DNA of 64,000 nt from Apricaphanius iberus (Eukaryota > Chordata > Actinopteri > Cyprinodontiformes > Aphaniidae): positions 3,229,001 through 3,293,000 of the forward strand of contig JAPXFQ010001003.1 of NCBI GenBank assembly GCA_028564705.1, given 5' to 3'. The notes under the pieces are model-generated. The model had not been told where the DNA came from. It saw nothing but the letters and a program-made list of their open reading frames with translations, and ran no database searches. Shown piece after piece: positions 37,801-50,400 of this stretch. Numbering within the stretch: position 1 is the first letter of the stretch; the number at the start of each line of letters is the position of its first letter. Both the position numbers and the translations under genes were made by a program.

Positions 37801-40800
37801 ATCCTAATGGGAAATGAAATGGTTGTGGGAATTTAAACTTTCTTCATTCATTATAAATGCTTTTAGCAGGAAGGTGCTCCTGCAGCTGTCGGTATTACAG
37901 CTTATGTGAAGAAGCTTGACTGTACACCCTCTTTTGTTATTGGAGGAGAGGTCGCGCTAGACATGTTGTCTGTGATTTAGACAACAAATCATAACCTATT
38001 TTTACCCGTCAATTTATAAATTCTTGGGGGGGGGGTTGCAGGTGAAATAAAACAATTGCACATAAATTGGTTTATGTTATGTGTTCATAATCACATAGTG
38101 GAATTGTGGCAGAGGTTATTTTCATGAAGTTTTGCATTTTTGCCTCAGACAAATGACTTCTCATGGAGGTTTAGATGTTGTTCTGAAGGCTGAATATGCG
38201 CTATGCTGTAATTAAGCACCACCTCAGCCAAAGTTTTAAACACAAGAAACATTTCTCCATTTGCACCAATCAGAAGTCTAACTTTGCAACGTGCAGTCAG
38301 TTCCCGGTCAGTGAGATGCATTGAATGCAGTGTCTTGGAATATTTTCTTTTGTTAATTTATTTCCCTGGATTCTGTGCATAAAGTTGAAAGTGTCTGCAG
38401 ATTTGCACCAAGAGGCCAGAGACGTGAATACTAATCTGATTGATAATGGACAGCCGTCAGATTTTTTCATCACTGCTTTAAAAAAAGGATCAAATAAGGA
38501 AAATATTCAGTTAACGTGACCCCTGTATTGTAGTCTTATGAAGAGGATGTTTAGGGTTGCCCAGTATTTGTTTTATTTTAGCAACCATCTTTGCAATCAT
38601 CTCTAGAGGCTCCAGAACAGTCCCCAGAATAGATCCATTCATATTCAACAGTTTTGGGAGCTTTCTGAGCCACTAGCTCTGATGTTGCGACTAAATCAGA
38701 TGATGGCAGAAAGGCTGCTTTCTCCTAATTATTTTATAAAATATATGCAACATCTTGTGAGGTATTTATAGTTCACCACCTGTCCTTCTCATACTGTGAG
38801 ACAAAATTGTCTACATCTTAATCTGCAGGTGATAGGACTCTGTCTTGTATGGGAAGTCTGAAGTGTACAAAGTGAAAAAGAAGGGTGGGGGTAGATTTAC
38901 CTGTGATCCTGCTGTCCTGCTGATGGCCTGGTTAAACACACGACCCTTCAGTTTCACATACTTTGGTAAACAGGATTCGTAGAAAAATTAAATAGATACA
39001 TAATTTATTGTCCTTCAGGTTGTAATTTCAGGTGTACCAGCCTGACTGAGTTCAAGGATGAAACATTTAATTTATGAAAGGGAAAGCCGCGTGTCAAAGC
39101 GAAGACAGAAAGTCTAGCTGGCTGAACTTGTTCCTGAACTGAATATATTAAAGAATGTGTTCAGCTCACTGGGTCTGTCCAGACTTCCATCAATTTAATC
39201 CTCACATAGTCTTTCATCCTGTGGTACTTCTGAGGGAATTAGTCAAGTAAATTTTTTAAATGATTACAATTTGTGACCAGAAAAGCACTATGAGAGCGTA
39301 GACCTCCGCCAAGGCTGTGATCTAATTCTAATATTTTTTTAGTCTCCTTGACCATGAAAACATTCCGTTAGCAGCTCAATTCACATTAATATCGTCATTA
39401 GCTCAGTAGTTGTTGACTGAAATCCCTTTTTCATTGATGCCGGTTCTCTGGTCACCTCCAGATTCTAATCACTTGTTCCTGATTCCATTCCAGACATTTC
39501 CAGAAAAAGTAATCAAAATCCACTAATAACATTTTGAGTTATCTTGCTAACTAACAGACGGACACTGGCAAAAACATAACCTCATTGGCAGATGTGATGA
39601 TTTCACTGCTCTGATAAAACCTTGAAATCTGTTAGTTGCATATGGACTTCAAAGTTTTGCTTTGAAAAATACATTAGTAGGCACTTGGTTTTTCTCGCTC
39701 TCCTTGTGTACTCATTGCTTCAGTAACTGTGAAGTGGGCCGGATATGGTGATGGCAGAATTATATGTTTTGGAAATAGTGTCTCACTTTTTACTTCATAA
39801 AGAAGGCTGTTTCTTTCCCGTGTGTCACGTACTAAAAGCAAATAGCGTCTGATGGAGGCTGGAAAGTGAGATGGTGACAACTGCCAGTTAGTTCAAGCGT
39901 GTCTGGCAACAGAAGCATAAAAAGGTTCCCTGTGCCGTCGGCGAGGCTTAGCTTTTCTACTTACATGTCTTCTATAGTTTCCTACCAAATTCTGTTTGTA
40001 GTAAGTAGCTAATTAAGCAATCATAAGCAATACATTAGCCTGGACATATGAAAAAGCTTCCATGAGTCATGTTCTTGGATGCTGTTTACTGACAGTGATT
40101 AATATTTGCCCAAAAGAACCAAATAAGGAGAGCGCACTAATTTCTGTTAATGTTTGTTTGCATGTCAGAAATATTACAGAAAACATCCTGACCAGACTAA
40201 ATTATATTTTGAAAAGAGGTGATGCATAAAATTTTGGTGATGCTCTGCTTGGATAGAAAGTCAGGAGAAAATTGCTTGAAGACCTTTTTGCCAAAGCAAA
40301 ATAGCATTACTATTTCTTCCACTTGATGCATGTAGATGGTTCCAAGTTTAAACAATGTATTGCAGATAAATATCTTATTCTAGGCCATTCATTTGTTCTT
40401 CTGAGTAGGTTTTCCTCCAAATATCCATAGAAACCAGAATCCTTCGTCAACAAACCAGGAAAAAATGTTTGTACGTGGAGATGCTTCCGTGCAAGTCATA
40501 TTGAACTGAAGAGAGACCAAAACCAAATAAAAATTGAAGTAGTTTTACTGCATCAGCATTTTATTTGTTATTGCACACTGTAGGGTTGGAGTGGATTTAA
40601 TGGAAAATAGCTAAATGTTTGGGAGGTTGTAGTTTGAAAAACAAAATTGATTTTATTTTTTTAATTAGTAAGGGACTTTAAGGGACTTATGGTAGAAATA
40701 TGTAAATCCAATATCATTTGGATATTCATTAATTCATTAATTCAATTTAGAAAGCTAAACTTTTATGTAGAATAAATGGATAAAGACTAATTCTGTTTAC

Positions 40801-41409
40801 TTTGACCCTGGCTAATGCAGTGGCTAATGAATAAAGAATAATTCCGTTTCTAAGAAAATTTGTGTTGCAGAAGAATTATGGAAAAATAATTATTTAAACC
40901 GAAATTAGGGATGGGCGACATGGACTAAAAATTGTATTCTGACATTTTGTAGCATTCTTACAATCAGGAGCAAACGGGCGATTAAAGTGTATTTATTAAT
41001 CACTGAATTTTTTTTTTTTTTATATGCATTTGAAATAATATATTCAAAGTTGATGTGGACCATTTAAGTTATTATTGTGTGCAAAAATACCATATGAGTT
41101 TTTGTTGTTTTTTTTTTACTTGATATCTGTAAATACATTTATTCAGCATTCAGTAGAATTTCCTTAAATGGCTTTGGCCAATTATTATTGGTACATGTCT
41201 TTCCACGAGTTTGTTCCACTTTACTGGAATTATGGCCCATTCCTCCTGATACAATAGGTATATCAGAGTCAGATTAAGTTTTCTGCCTTTCATGCACACA
41301 CCTTTTCAGATCTTCCCACACATTTTCAATGTGATGGATGTCAGGGCTGTGTGATAGCTTCTCCAAAACTATTTTTTGTCTTTAGGCAAGTTTTTAACTA
41401 ATTTGGAGG

Positions 41410-41480
<71 letters not shown>

Positions 41481-44400
41481 ATCTGTCGTTGTCCAAAATT
41501 ACATTTTCTGTCTTGAGATGTTGATTCAGTATTTCCATAAACATCTCTGGCCTCTTGATGGAACCAATTTTGTGAAATGCACCAGTTGCAGCACAACATA
41601 ACTGCGACCACTACCACACTCAACAAAGATAATAGTGTACTCAGGCTTGAAAGCTTCTCTCTAAAGTTAAGATCATTGTACCTCTGGGCTTTTGAACACT
41701 GCAAATACACAACATTTTACTACTAACGAAGCTGGCAGTTTATACAGTGCTGTATCCAAGCATGTTAGTTGAAAGTTGACTGGGGGGCAAAAGGTGGGGT
41801 AGAATAACGTGCACCAACCACAAGGGCAACCACAGTCTTGAGAGGGTTGTGAAGCAAAGCTCATACTCCTACATAAATATACAGAAGCCGGCATACTGGT
41901 GTACCTGTAACTTTCTGCTCTACCACTGTACAGTACATGAACATACTTTTGGTATTTATTTGCATTCAATTGTTTTCTTTTCTTATTTAATGTAATTATG
42001 CCTCTGGACTAAAAGGGGATTGTAATTTTCTTAAATGATTAACTGATTGTATTTGATATGTTAAAATGATAGTTGCTTTTTTTTTTCTTCAAAAGAAAAG
42101 CAGCAACAGACAGCTCAGTTGGGACATCACTAGCATATTTCTCATGATCCTATCCGAACCTCTTTCACCACAGGAAAGGAGCATAGTCACAAATTTGATT
42201 TAGATCAAGGAAGAACTTACTTATCTTGAAGGGTCTCATTATGAGGCCGGCTTTAAAAAGAAACTGTGACTCTCTAAAGCAGAGAACATTCTACAAGTTT
42301 AATACCGCTAAGTAGTTTTAGGTGTCTCCTGTTTGTGTCTTTACTCTTTAAACTTCTATTGAATTACGCCGTAAGGTAGCTTTAATGTAAGAAATCGCTA
42401 TCAGTTCTCCAGAGATAAAAACAAAAGACAAAGTGCACTTAAAGGGGAAAGAGTAAATTTCTTCATGTCATCTGTGCTCTTTCCAGTATCTGCTCTTTGT
42501 CTGTTTGAAACAGGAAGCCAGAGACATCTCTCTCTCTCTAATAAATTAAGTGTGGCTATAGAACCCAGCTGTCACTGCATGACATGCCAGTGTTTAGATG
42601 TGATAGCATGACGTAGGACTCTGCCTTTTACTGGTAAATAATTATGTTTGGGTGTTGGACCTAACATCTTCCAGATGCTTGCATATCTTCGCGTCATGCA
42701 TCTTTCTGACCTTGTCCTTTTTCTTGTGTTATCGTCGTTTAAGCAGAGATTGTGTCTCCTCTGTAATCTGTGTTCTCTTGATAGCATTCAGACATCTAGC
42801 TCGACTTGCCCATTAGTTTTCCTTTGGGTTTCAAGTTATGATATATAGAAAATAGAGAATTCTGCAGGTGAGCTGATGGTGCAGTTGGTGAGCAGAGGAC
42901 TTCAGCAATATGCAGTGAATGGCTGTGACTTTTATTGCAGAAATTGCAAGTGATAGATAAATGTCTCATTTTTATTCCTTTGTTTATCCTAGAGACAAAT
43001 AGGCAACCAATGAATTAGCTGCTTTATTTATACTTATTGTATGAAACATTTACTCTTTTTTTGTGTTTACAGGGAATTAAACCTGACAGCTTCTACAAAG
43101 TCATAGTCCCAGAACTCAAGGAGATCATTGAGGGCTGCATTCGCATGGTGAAAGATGAAAGGTGAAAACAAAACTATACCGTGGCTTGCCATATTAACAC
43201 CCGTTTTCACCTTTTGCCAAATCCTAACCCTCTTTCTGCTGTTTGGATATTCACGTAGAAGCATCTACCTATGAAGAGAAAAATACGTGTTTTTTTTTGT
43301 CTCTAACAAATAATCATGCGGCATGCATTTGCTTTCACAATAATCTATTTGCTTGTATTTCAGGTATACCATTCAGGACCTTCTGGACCACCCCTTCTTC
43401 CAGGAAAACAACGGCGTGCACGTGGAGCTGGCAGAGGAGGACGACATGGTGAAGCCCGGCCTGAAGCTGTGGCTACGCATCGACGATACCAAGAAGCTTC
43501 ACGGGAAATACAAGGACAACAATGCCATCGAGTTCCTTTTCGAGCTCTACAAGGATGTGCCTGAGGAGGTGGCTCAGGAAATGGTAGGCTGGCATTGATG
43601 TCAATTTGTAAAGCTGTGTTAACCCAGTTTGAAACAACCATTATAAATAAAAAATTTTTTTTGACTGGTTCCACAATAGAGCAGAACAGATAAATCAGAG
43701 GCAGTTTTAGTTAAAATCGACATATTCTCAGTCCTGGTACTAACTGATGGTGACTTTTAATAGGCTTTAAAGAAAGCTGTAGGAAAGCGTTTGCTAGACC
43801 CCTGATGTGTGTAAAGCTGGAAGCGCTGATGGTTAAAAAGAACATCGGTTGCTAATTTAGCTCAAAATTTATATTGCTTTACAAAGGTTCTAAGCCAATC
43901 TAAATTCCTTGTAAACTGTCAAAGAGGCCTTGGTCAAGTGTTATCCAGACTTTCTGCATGTCTTCCAAAGCTTTTCTTTCAATATTCGCTGTTTTGTCCC
44001 CCCCTATTTATCAGTGTAGTCCTTGTTCCAAATCATGAGAGCATTTTGTGCAAAGAGAAAAGTGGATTAGTGGAGGTGAACTAATGTTGAAATCTGCGAG
44101 TTGGGCAGTGAACAACAGGGTTTATTGTATCAGATTAAATGACCGAGTAATATCAAAATAATATTTTGTATTTGTTAATAATAGGATAGTTAAGATCCAT
44201 CCATCCATTTTCTGAACCGCTTATTCCTCAATAGGGTTGGGCATCGATTGCATTTTAACGATTCCAATTCCGATTCCGATTCTCACTTTCGATTCCTGCT
44301 CTAAACGGTTCTCAATTCCGATTCTTTGAGGTGCAGGAGAGGAAAAACAAACAAACAAAAAAATCCTTTGAAAAAGCCTTTACACAGGCCGTTTTTATTT

Positions 44401-47400
44401 GTTCTGTCAATAAAATTAAACCTGAACTGTTACTGTAACTTAAGTCAGGAGTAGATAAAGTAGCTACCAGCTAAGTTATTTACTTAATGTTACCTAAATG
44501 TGGGCGACTCTACATCACTAAGGGGTTGCAGCCTTTTTACCACATACGCCGTTACTTTTCTGCGGCACGCGGCAATTTGCTCCGCTGTTGGTTTTCCCCT
44601 TGCTTCCATGGTGAATGGGGTTTGTCTATTTGCTGGCTGGGGTCTCTGGCCGGTTAGAGTAGCAACAGCACTAGCAGCTGCAGCCTGCCTTATGCTAGCG
44701 TCACTAGTATATTCAAACTTAAGCTAGTCTGTAAAGAATAAAACAATTATCATTTTCATGTACCTGATTCCGCTTTAGACGAGGAGTTGCTGGCTGACGG
44801 TTAAAAGTCCGACGTGGAGGAAGCGACGGGAGCAGGAGAGCGATGTGTAACACAAACACCTTACATTAGTTACCACACTGTAAATCACGCAGCTGCCAAA
44901 GGTGTTTTGTCATGTTTGTTGTACATCCTCCAATGGCGTTAAGTTTAACACATTTGTTGCACTTTTCGAAGCCAGACTTTCGAGGAGCGTCTACGCTCCT
45001 TGTTGTTTAGAGTATTATACAGTCGATGGTTCAGAGAAGTGACATTTTGCGGGGCTCCCTGGGCGGAGTAATACCTAATACAAATCCCAGAAACAAACTA
45101 GTACGTGGCCCGTACTATTTTGTTTGCTCACACTGCGGGCATTTAGGAACCGAAAAAAAGCATCAAAATTTAAACATCTTCTTAACGGTTTCAGAACCGG
45201 ACGTTAGGAACCGGTTCTTATTTGGAACCGGTTCTCTGTGCCCAACCCTATTCCTCAAGGTTTCGCGGGGGGGGCTGGTGCCTATCTCCAGCTATCAACG
45301 GGCGAGAGGCGGGGTACACCCTGGACAGGTCGCCAGTCCATCACAGGGATAGTTAAGATGATAAGAATTATTATAATAAGATAATTTGTGGATTTTCTTT
45401 ATTAATTGACATCTTAATTTTAAATTTCTGTATGAAACAGTGAAACTGTACAGCTTTAGAGATATACTGTTGAAATCTTTCTTTCTTTCTTTCTTAGTAG
45501 TTTATTTAAACGTCTTATACTCATTCCTTAAAAATTAGCCTCTAAAAACTCTGAAAAGCTCAATGCGCAAAGTATGAATTTTGAAATATGTAAATGTACC
45601 ATACCCTTGAAGGAAAATTGTTTGTGGGTCAAGGTCACGGCACAATATTTAATCACCACTGTCTAGAAATGAGATAGAGCATCTCAGGAAGCAACTGAGG
45701 TCATGTCTTTCATAATACAGTGAGTCTTGTCTTTATTGCAAAGCATGCCCTGATGTTCTCCAAAAGAAAGATAAAAAAACCCACCCCCTTCCATTCCTCT
45801 CTTAGAGGTCACTTTTAATGAAAAAGCATGCAACAATTCTTTACTTGTTTACGACTGTTAGAGATTTCATCAAGATTAAATTTGGTATTAGGAGGTGATA
45901 TCACGTCCGTCCGATCTGCTGTAATCTGAATATGTGTTGAGAGACAGAGCATGCTTGACTGAAGTGACTTAAGAACCTAAAAAAAAATGATGCTGTCCAC
46001 GTGTGTTGTCGCAAAACATATGTTGTTAGCACTAATGTCAGTGCGTTCCTAATCAGATCAGCAGGCCTGCATAAATGTTCTACATATTGCATCAACACAT
46101 GCAAATGCGCAGCAGTTTAATGCATCATAACAGTTCTTGTGTTATGTTTTTTTTTTTTTTCAGGTTGTGCTCGGCTTTGTGTGCGAGGCAGACTTTAAAA
46201 TCGTGGCGAAGGCCATACGGGACCGAGTGACGGCCATCAAGAGGCAGAGGGAGAAGCTGCGTCGACAGGCGGAGGAGCGGAAGAAGAAGGAGGAACAGGA
46301 AGTAATAGAAGAAGAACCAGAGCTTCAGCCACCTTTACCTAAGGTCAATGATGTTGTTGCAGCAGAGTCTCCCACTCCAGCCCTGACACCTCAGGCCCCT
46401 GTTTCATCCCCCATCACCAGCTCTGCAGACTCTGGGGTCAGCTACAGCTACCCTGCAGAGCCAGAGGAGCCTGAGGCGGATCAATACTTCCATGACCGCA
46501 ACAACAGCCTGTCTTCTGCTAACTGTGAGCATCCTAATATTACAACTCAGCATCATGAAACGGTTTTTTTTCAGCAAATAAATAGATGATCTTGAGTATT
46601 TAATGTTTAGAAAACACCTTATCAGGTTTTGAGTATTGGTAAATTCTAAAAATGTCGATCCAGTTAGAATAAAATAGTGATTTTCTTTTGAAGCAAAGAT
46701 TTTTGGAAGTGTTAAATCGGCAGTGTATACCTGACGTATTAAGTTACAGCTCTTTCCTAATGTTTTCTTATGCAGTTGACTATTATTATAATTATTAATA
46801 TATCAACATCTGCAAGGTTATTCAAAAGTATTAACACCCCCCAACTTTTTCACATTTTGTCACATTACAAACACCAAAATCAACCTTTATTTAGTATTTT
46901 ATGGAGTAGATCAACAGAAAGCAGTACACAATTGTAAAATGGAAGAAAAATGATTTCATCTTTAATCTTTGGTATATTGTTTTTAGATCTAATAAAAAAT
47001 GGCATTTAGTTTTTATTCAACCCCTAAAAAGCACCTGGTTTGGCAGTTTATTCTTTAGCGGAAGAAACAACCATAAACTAAGAAAAAGAGCTGCAATGGA
47101 ATGATTTTAGCTCATACATCCATCCATTATCTATACTGTCTATCCCATGCAGGGTTTTGGGAGGGCTGGGATATCTCAAGTAATCATTGGGCTTGAGGTG
47201 GGGTATAACCTGGAAAGGTAGGGTGCAGAAAGACCATGAAGAAAGACCCCAGGCTGGGATTCGAACCCTTCTTGCTGCAAGGCAACAGTGCAACCAACTG
47301 CATCACTGTGACGCCCAATTTTAGATCAAAGAATATTATTTTAAAATGTACTTATAAAAGGAGTGTTTTGAATCCATACAGGCACTGTAGGTAGCATATA

Positions 47401-50400
47401 AGACTGAATTTGGTTAATTTTTAGATCCAATTTAGATACTGTAAGTAGAACCTCTTATCTATGATCTCTTTAAAAAACAAACTGTGAAGCCTCTCAGCCA
47501 AATCAACTATGGAAATATTTCCACTGTATTAGCTATTAAACTGCACAGAACAGAGTTTGTTCAGATCTCAAAGCATATTAGAGCAAAACACAGAAATGAG
47601 ATACAGTAGATAACTGAATTATTCAGTCCCTGTGCTTCTTATCTCATGGTGTGCACGAGGGTTTTCCTGTAGTTATAGAATTCAGTTATTTTTAATATCG
47701 GTGTCTAAAAAAATCAGGCTGATCTGGACTAAATGCTTTCATCCATTTCTGTGAGTATGTGTGCATGGTATGTCACAGTTTGGGGGTCATCGGATGCATG
47801 TTAACATGCATGAATTAGCGTGAACAGAACAAGTAATTTCTTTTCAGGTCACAGCTGGTCAAAGTCTAATAGGTTCTGTGCTTTGTTGAAACAGCTGACT
47901 GCGAAACGGATGGTGACCTGAGTTCCTCCGGTCTTCAGGATCCGCTGGAGGCCAGTGGCTTCAACACACCCGCCACCCCTCCAACCCCCTCGACCCCTCT
48001 GACCACGCATGCCAACACCCCCGCTGTAAACGGTCTTGCCATTCCAGCACTTCGCTTCCCCTCGGTGAGCTGTCTCAATAAAGGGCCTGTTATCAAAGTG
48101 GAATGCTCAGGGTGGGGTGGAAGAACAGGCGTCTTTACAAAACCTAATTTCTTTGTGGGTGATTCAGAACACCTTTTTAACCGAGAACTGACACATAGTT
48201 ACGTTAACAATAAGTTGTATGAAGGTCACTAAAGGACACATATTAGTTATTGTGTCTTTGTGTTTGTATTCAACACACTTTTACTTTGTACAACCACATT
48301 TTCAATTAAATTGCATATTGATCTGTATTGGCTAGAATCTGGCAAAACGATATGAATCACGATACATAGTGGTCATTACACTACATTGCGATATATCACG
48401 ATACCATGAGTAAGACTTTACATTATGATTTTCTTTTAGCTGAATTTCACTGTAGAAAATCGGTCCTGTTTTAGCTTGCTGGGTGTTTAGGGTCGTGATC
48501 CTGGCGGAAGTTGAACCCCCATCGCAGACTCAGCTCTGCAGTCTCTTACATGCCTTTTCAAGAATTGTCCTGTAGTTAAATCTAATATTTTATTAACACT
48601 GACCACCTTACCTGTATAATTGTTTGCATGTGGGCAGTAAGTTCAATTTTCATTTCATATGACCAGAGCAGCTTTTGCTACATGTTTGTCGTGTTCCTTA
48701 TAAGGCATGGGGTGGGTTTCTAATAATCTTCTTTTTATTTGGTTATTTATCTCAAAAGTCTTAAAAGCTAGTCTTATGGTACAAAACAGAGTTTTCTTGT
48801 CTACTGTTTCCCATAAGCTGTTGATCTTGTTGCTCCTCTGGTGACACCTTGTTCTTCTTGTCTACTTTTCTAAATAACGGTCTACTTACCATACTTCTCA
48901 ATGAATTTTCAGAGGTGGCTTTAATGTTTTCTAATTGACCTCTGAGGCTTTCACAGAACAGATATATTTATATAGATTAAATTACACACAGGTGGACTCT
49001 ATTACTAATTATTACTGATCAGAACATTACACACAGAACACCTTTGTCTTCTCTATGTGACTGACTGTCCTAGATGCACCTACTAAGACAGGACATAGAT
49101 AAGGAAATCCTAATTACATAATAAATATTCCGTAATAGTCTTTCACATTAAATACCTTTAAATACATTTAAGTTATTGGTTGAAACATGTCAACAATGGG
49201 GAAAAAGGTTAAAAGGTGTGAATACTTTTGCAGGAAACTATATCATTTTGTTAATATCAAATTTATTGACTAAAAGGCACTTACATTAAAGTGGGAAAAT
49301 CTTCAGATTGTTGGCATTTTTTATTTTTTAGAAATAAATTTGTAGTTATTAATTCAAAATGTAAAGAAATGACTTTCTTTCAGCTGTTTTCACTTGGCAC
49401 AATATTGTGGTTTATCAACATGGTCTACACATTTAGCTCTTTACCAATTTAAATAGCTAAGTGGTTTAATGTAAAAAAAATCTGTAGCAAACTTCTTTAC
49501 ATAAAAGTTAACCCATTTTCGTAATCTTATCTTTTTGTTTTTAGAGTATTGCAGTCTGCAGTAACACAGAACATGGCAGCTCAGGTCCTCCAAGTGGGTT
49601 CAACTCTCCTGTGGACAGGTAAAGTTGTTCATCTGCCTTTTTTTTTTTTTTTTTCGGCTGTCTGGTCCTTATCAGAATGCACAATAGGGCCCTGCACTAT
49701 CTTTAATATTTACATTAGAGACTTGGAAAAATTTGCTTGGTATTTTAGGAAATGCAACTCCTCCTCCTTGTTCCACATCTGTGGGGCTGAAACAACAGGC
49801 CCAGGGCAATCAGGGGTTGCTCTGTGTTTTTGTTGCAGCGCGGCACAGTGGACCCTTGCAGCTTTCTGTTCGACTGCGTCTCAGATGTTGTAAAGAGCGG
49901 GCTCTCCAAGTTGCTGGGATGTTTGTGGGAGAGGCTTTACTCTCGGCATGAGGGCTGAGAGAGGACAAGAAAAACATTTTCATGTGTGCGTCTTAGAAAT
50001 CATGTTTGTTAGGCGACTTTGATTTAGTAGTTATTTTTGCTTCACTGCAATCATAAAAATGCTTTTAATCTGTGTTTGTATTTGATTATTATTGTGGTTA
50101 GAGCTGCAAAATATGATTTGCAAATGTCATTGCAAATTTTTTTGATTCTTGCAATCACCATGGAATGCTTAGATACAGTATTTGGCTAGATAGTATATTT
50201 CAAGTTCCCCGCATTGACCTAATCTGGAGAAGCCACTTTATATACATTTTATTGGCCAAAATGTTCAAATGCAAGGTAAATAAGGGGGACCTCACAATGA
50301 TTGGAAAGATAGGAGTCTGTGATTTGAATACATTGATATAATCATAGTAATGTTTATCAGTAATTACGCTTAGGGCTGGGTGTGGATTCAGATTTCAAGA

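Larger units (their letters stand above)
37328..43072 (+). other. wnk4 intron 4 (5.7 kb)
   Basis: AT-rich. It holds a hAT-like end fragment near 40906-41000 (TAGGGATGGGCGACATGGAC), the Sleeping Beauty-like relic at 41155-41640 and the (TA)31 tract. At 41735-41860 is further sequence that may be an unrelated transposon relic. The rest has no recognisable feature. Confidence 0.7.
43584..46163 (+). other. wnk4 intron 6 (2.6 kb)
   Basis: It contains the nested SINE-like plus hAT pair (44197-45346), a (CTTT)n stretch near 45475-45496, and a long pyrimidine tract at the acceptor. Nothing else is recognised. Confidence 0.75.
46525..47894 (+). other. wnk4 intron 7 (1.4 kb)
   Basis: It consists largely of a Tc1-like relic (46815-47395) interrupted by a SINE-like copy (47115-47317). 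The remaining part is plain AT-rich intron. Confidence 0.75.

Noticed and set aside
43360..43674. Minus-strand 104-codon frame over wnk4 exon 6
   Set aside because: It is the antisense shadow of a GC-rich coding exon.
45026..45352. 108-codon frame across the end of the hAT element
   Set aside because: It crosses the element boundary into the SINE-like copy and resembles no transposase.
47115..47317. A functional tRNA gene on the minus strand
   Set aside because: The B-box-like GGTTCGAATCC is present, but the body does not fold as a tRNA and is part of a retroposon with a target duplication.
49840..49900. Possible alternative wnk4 exon after TTTTTGTTGCAG
   Set aside because: The acceptor is good, but in the phase required the frame reaches a stop within about 50 bp, and no donor is seen.
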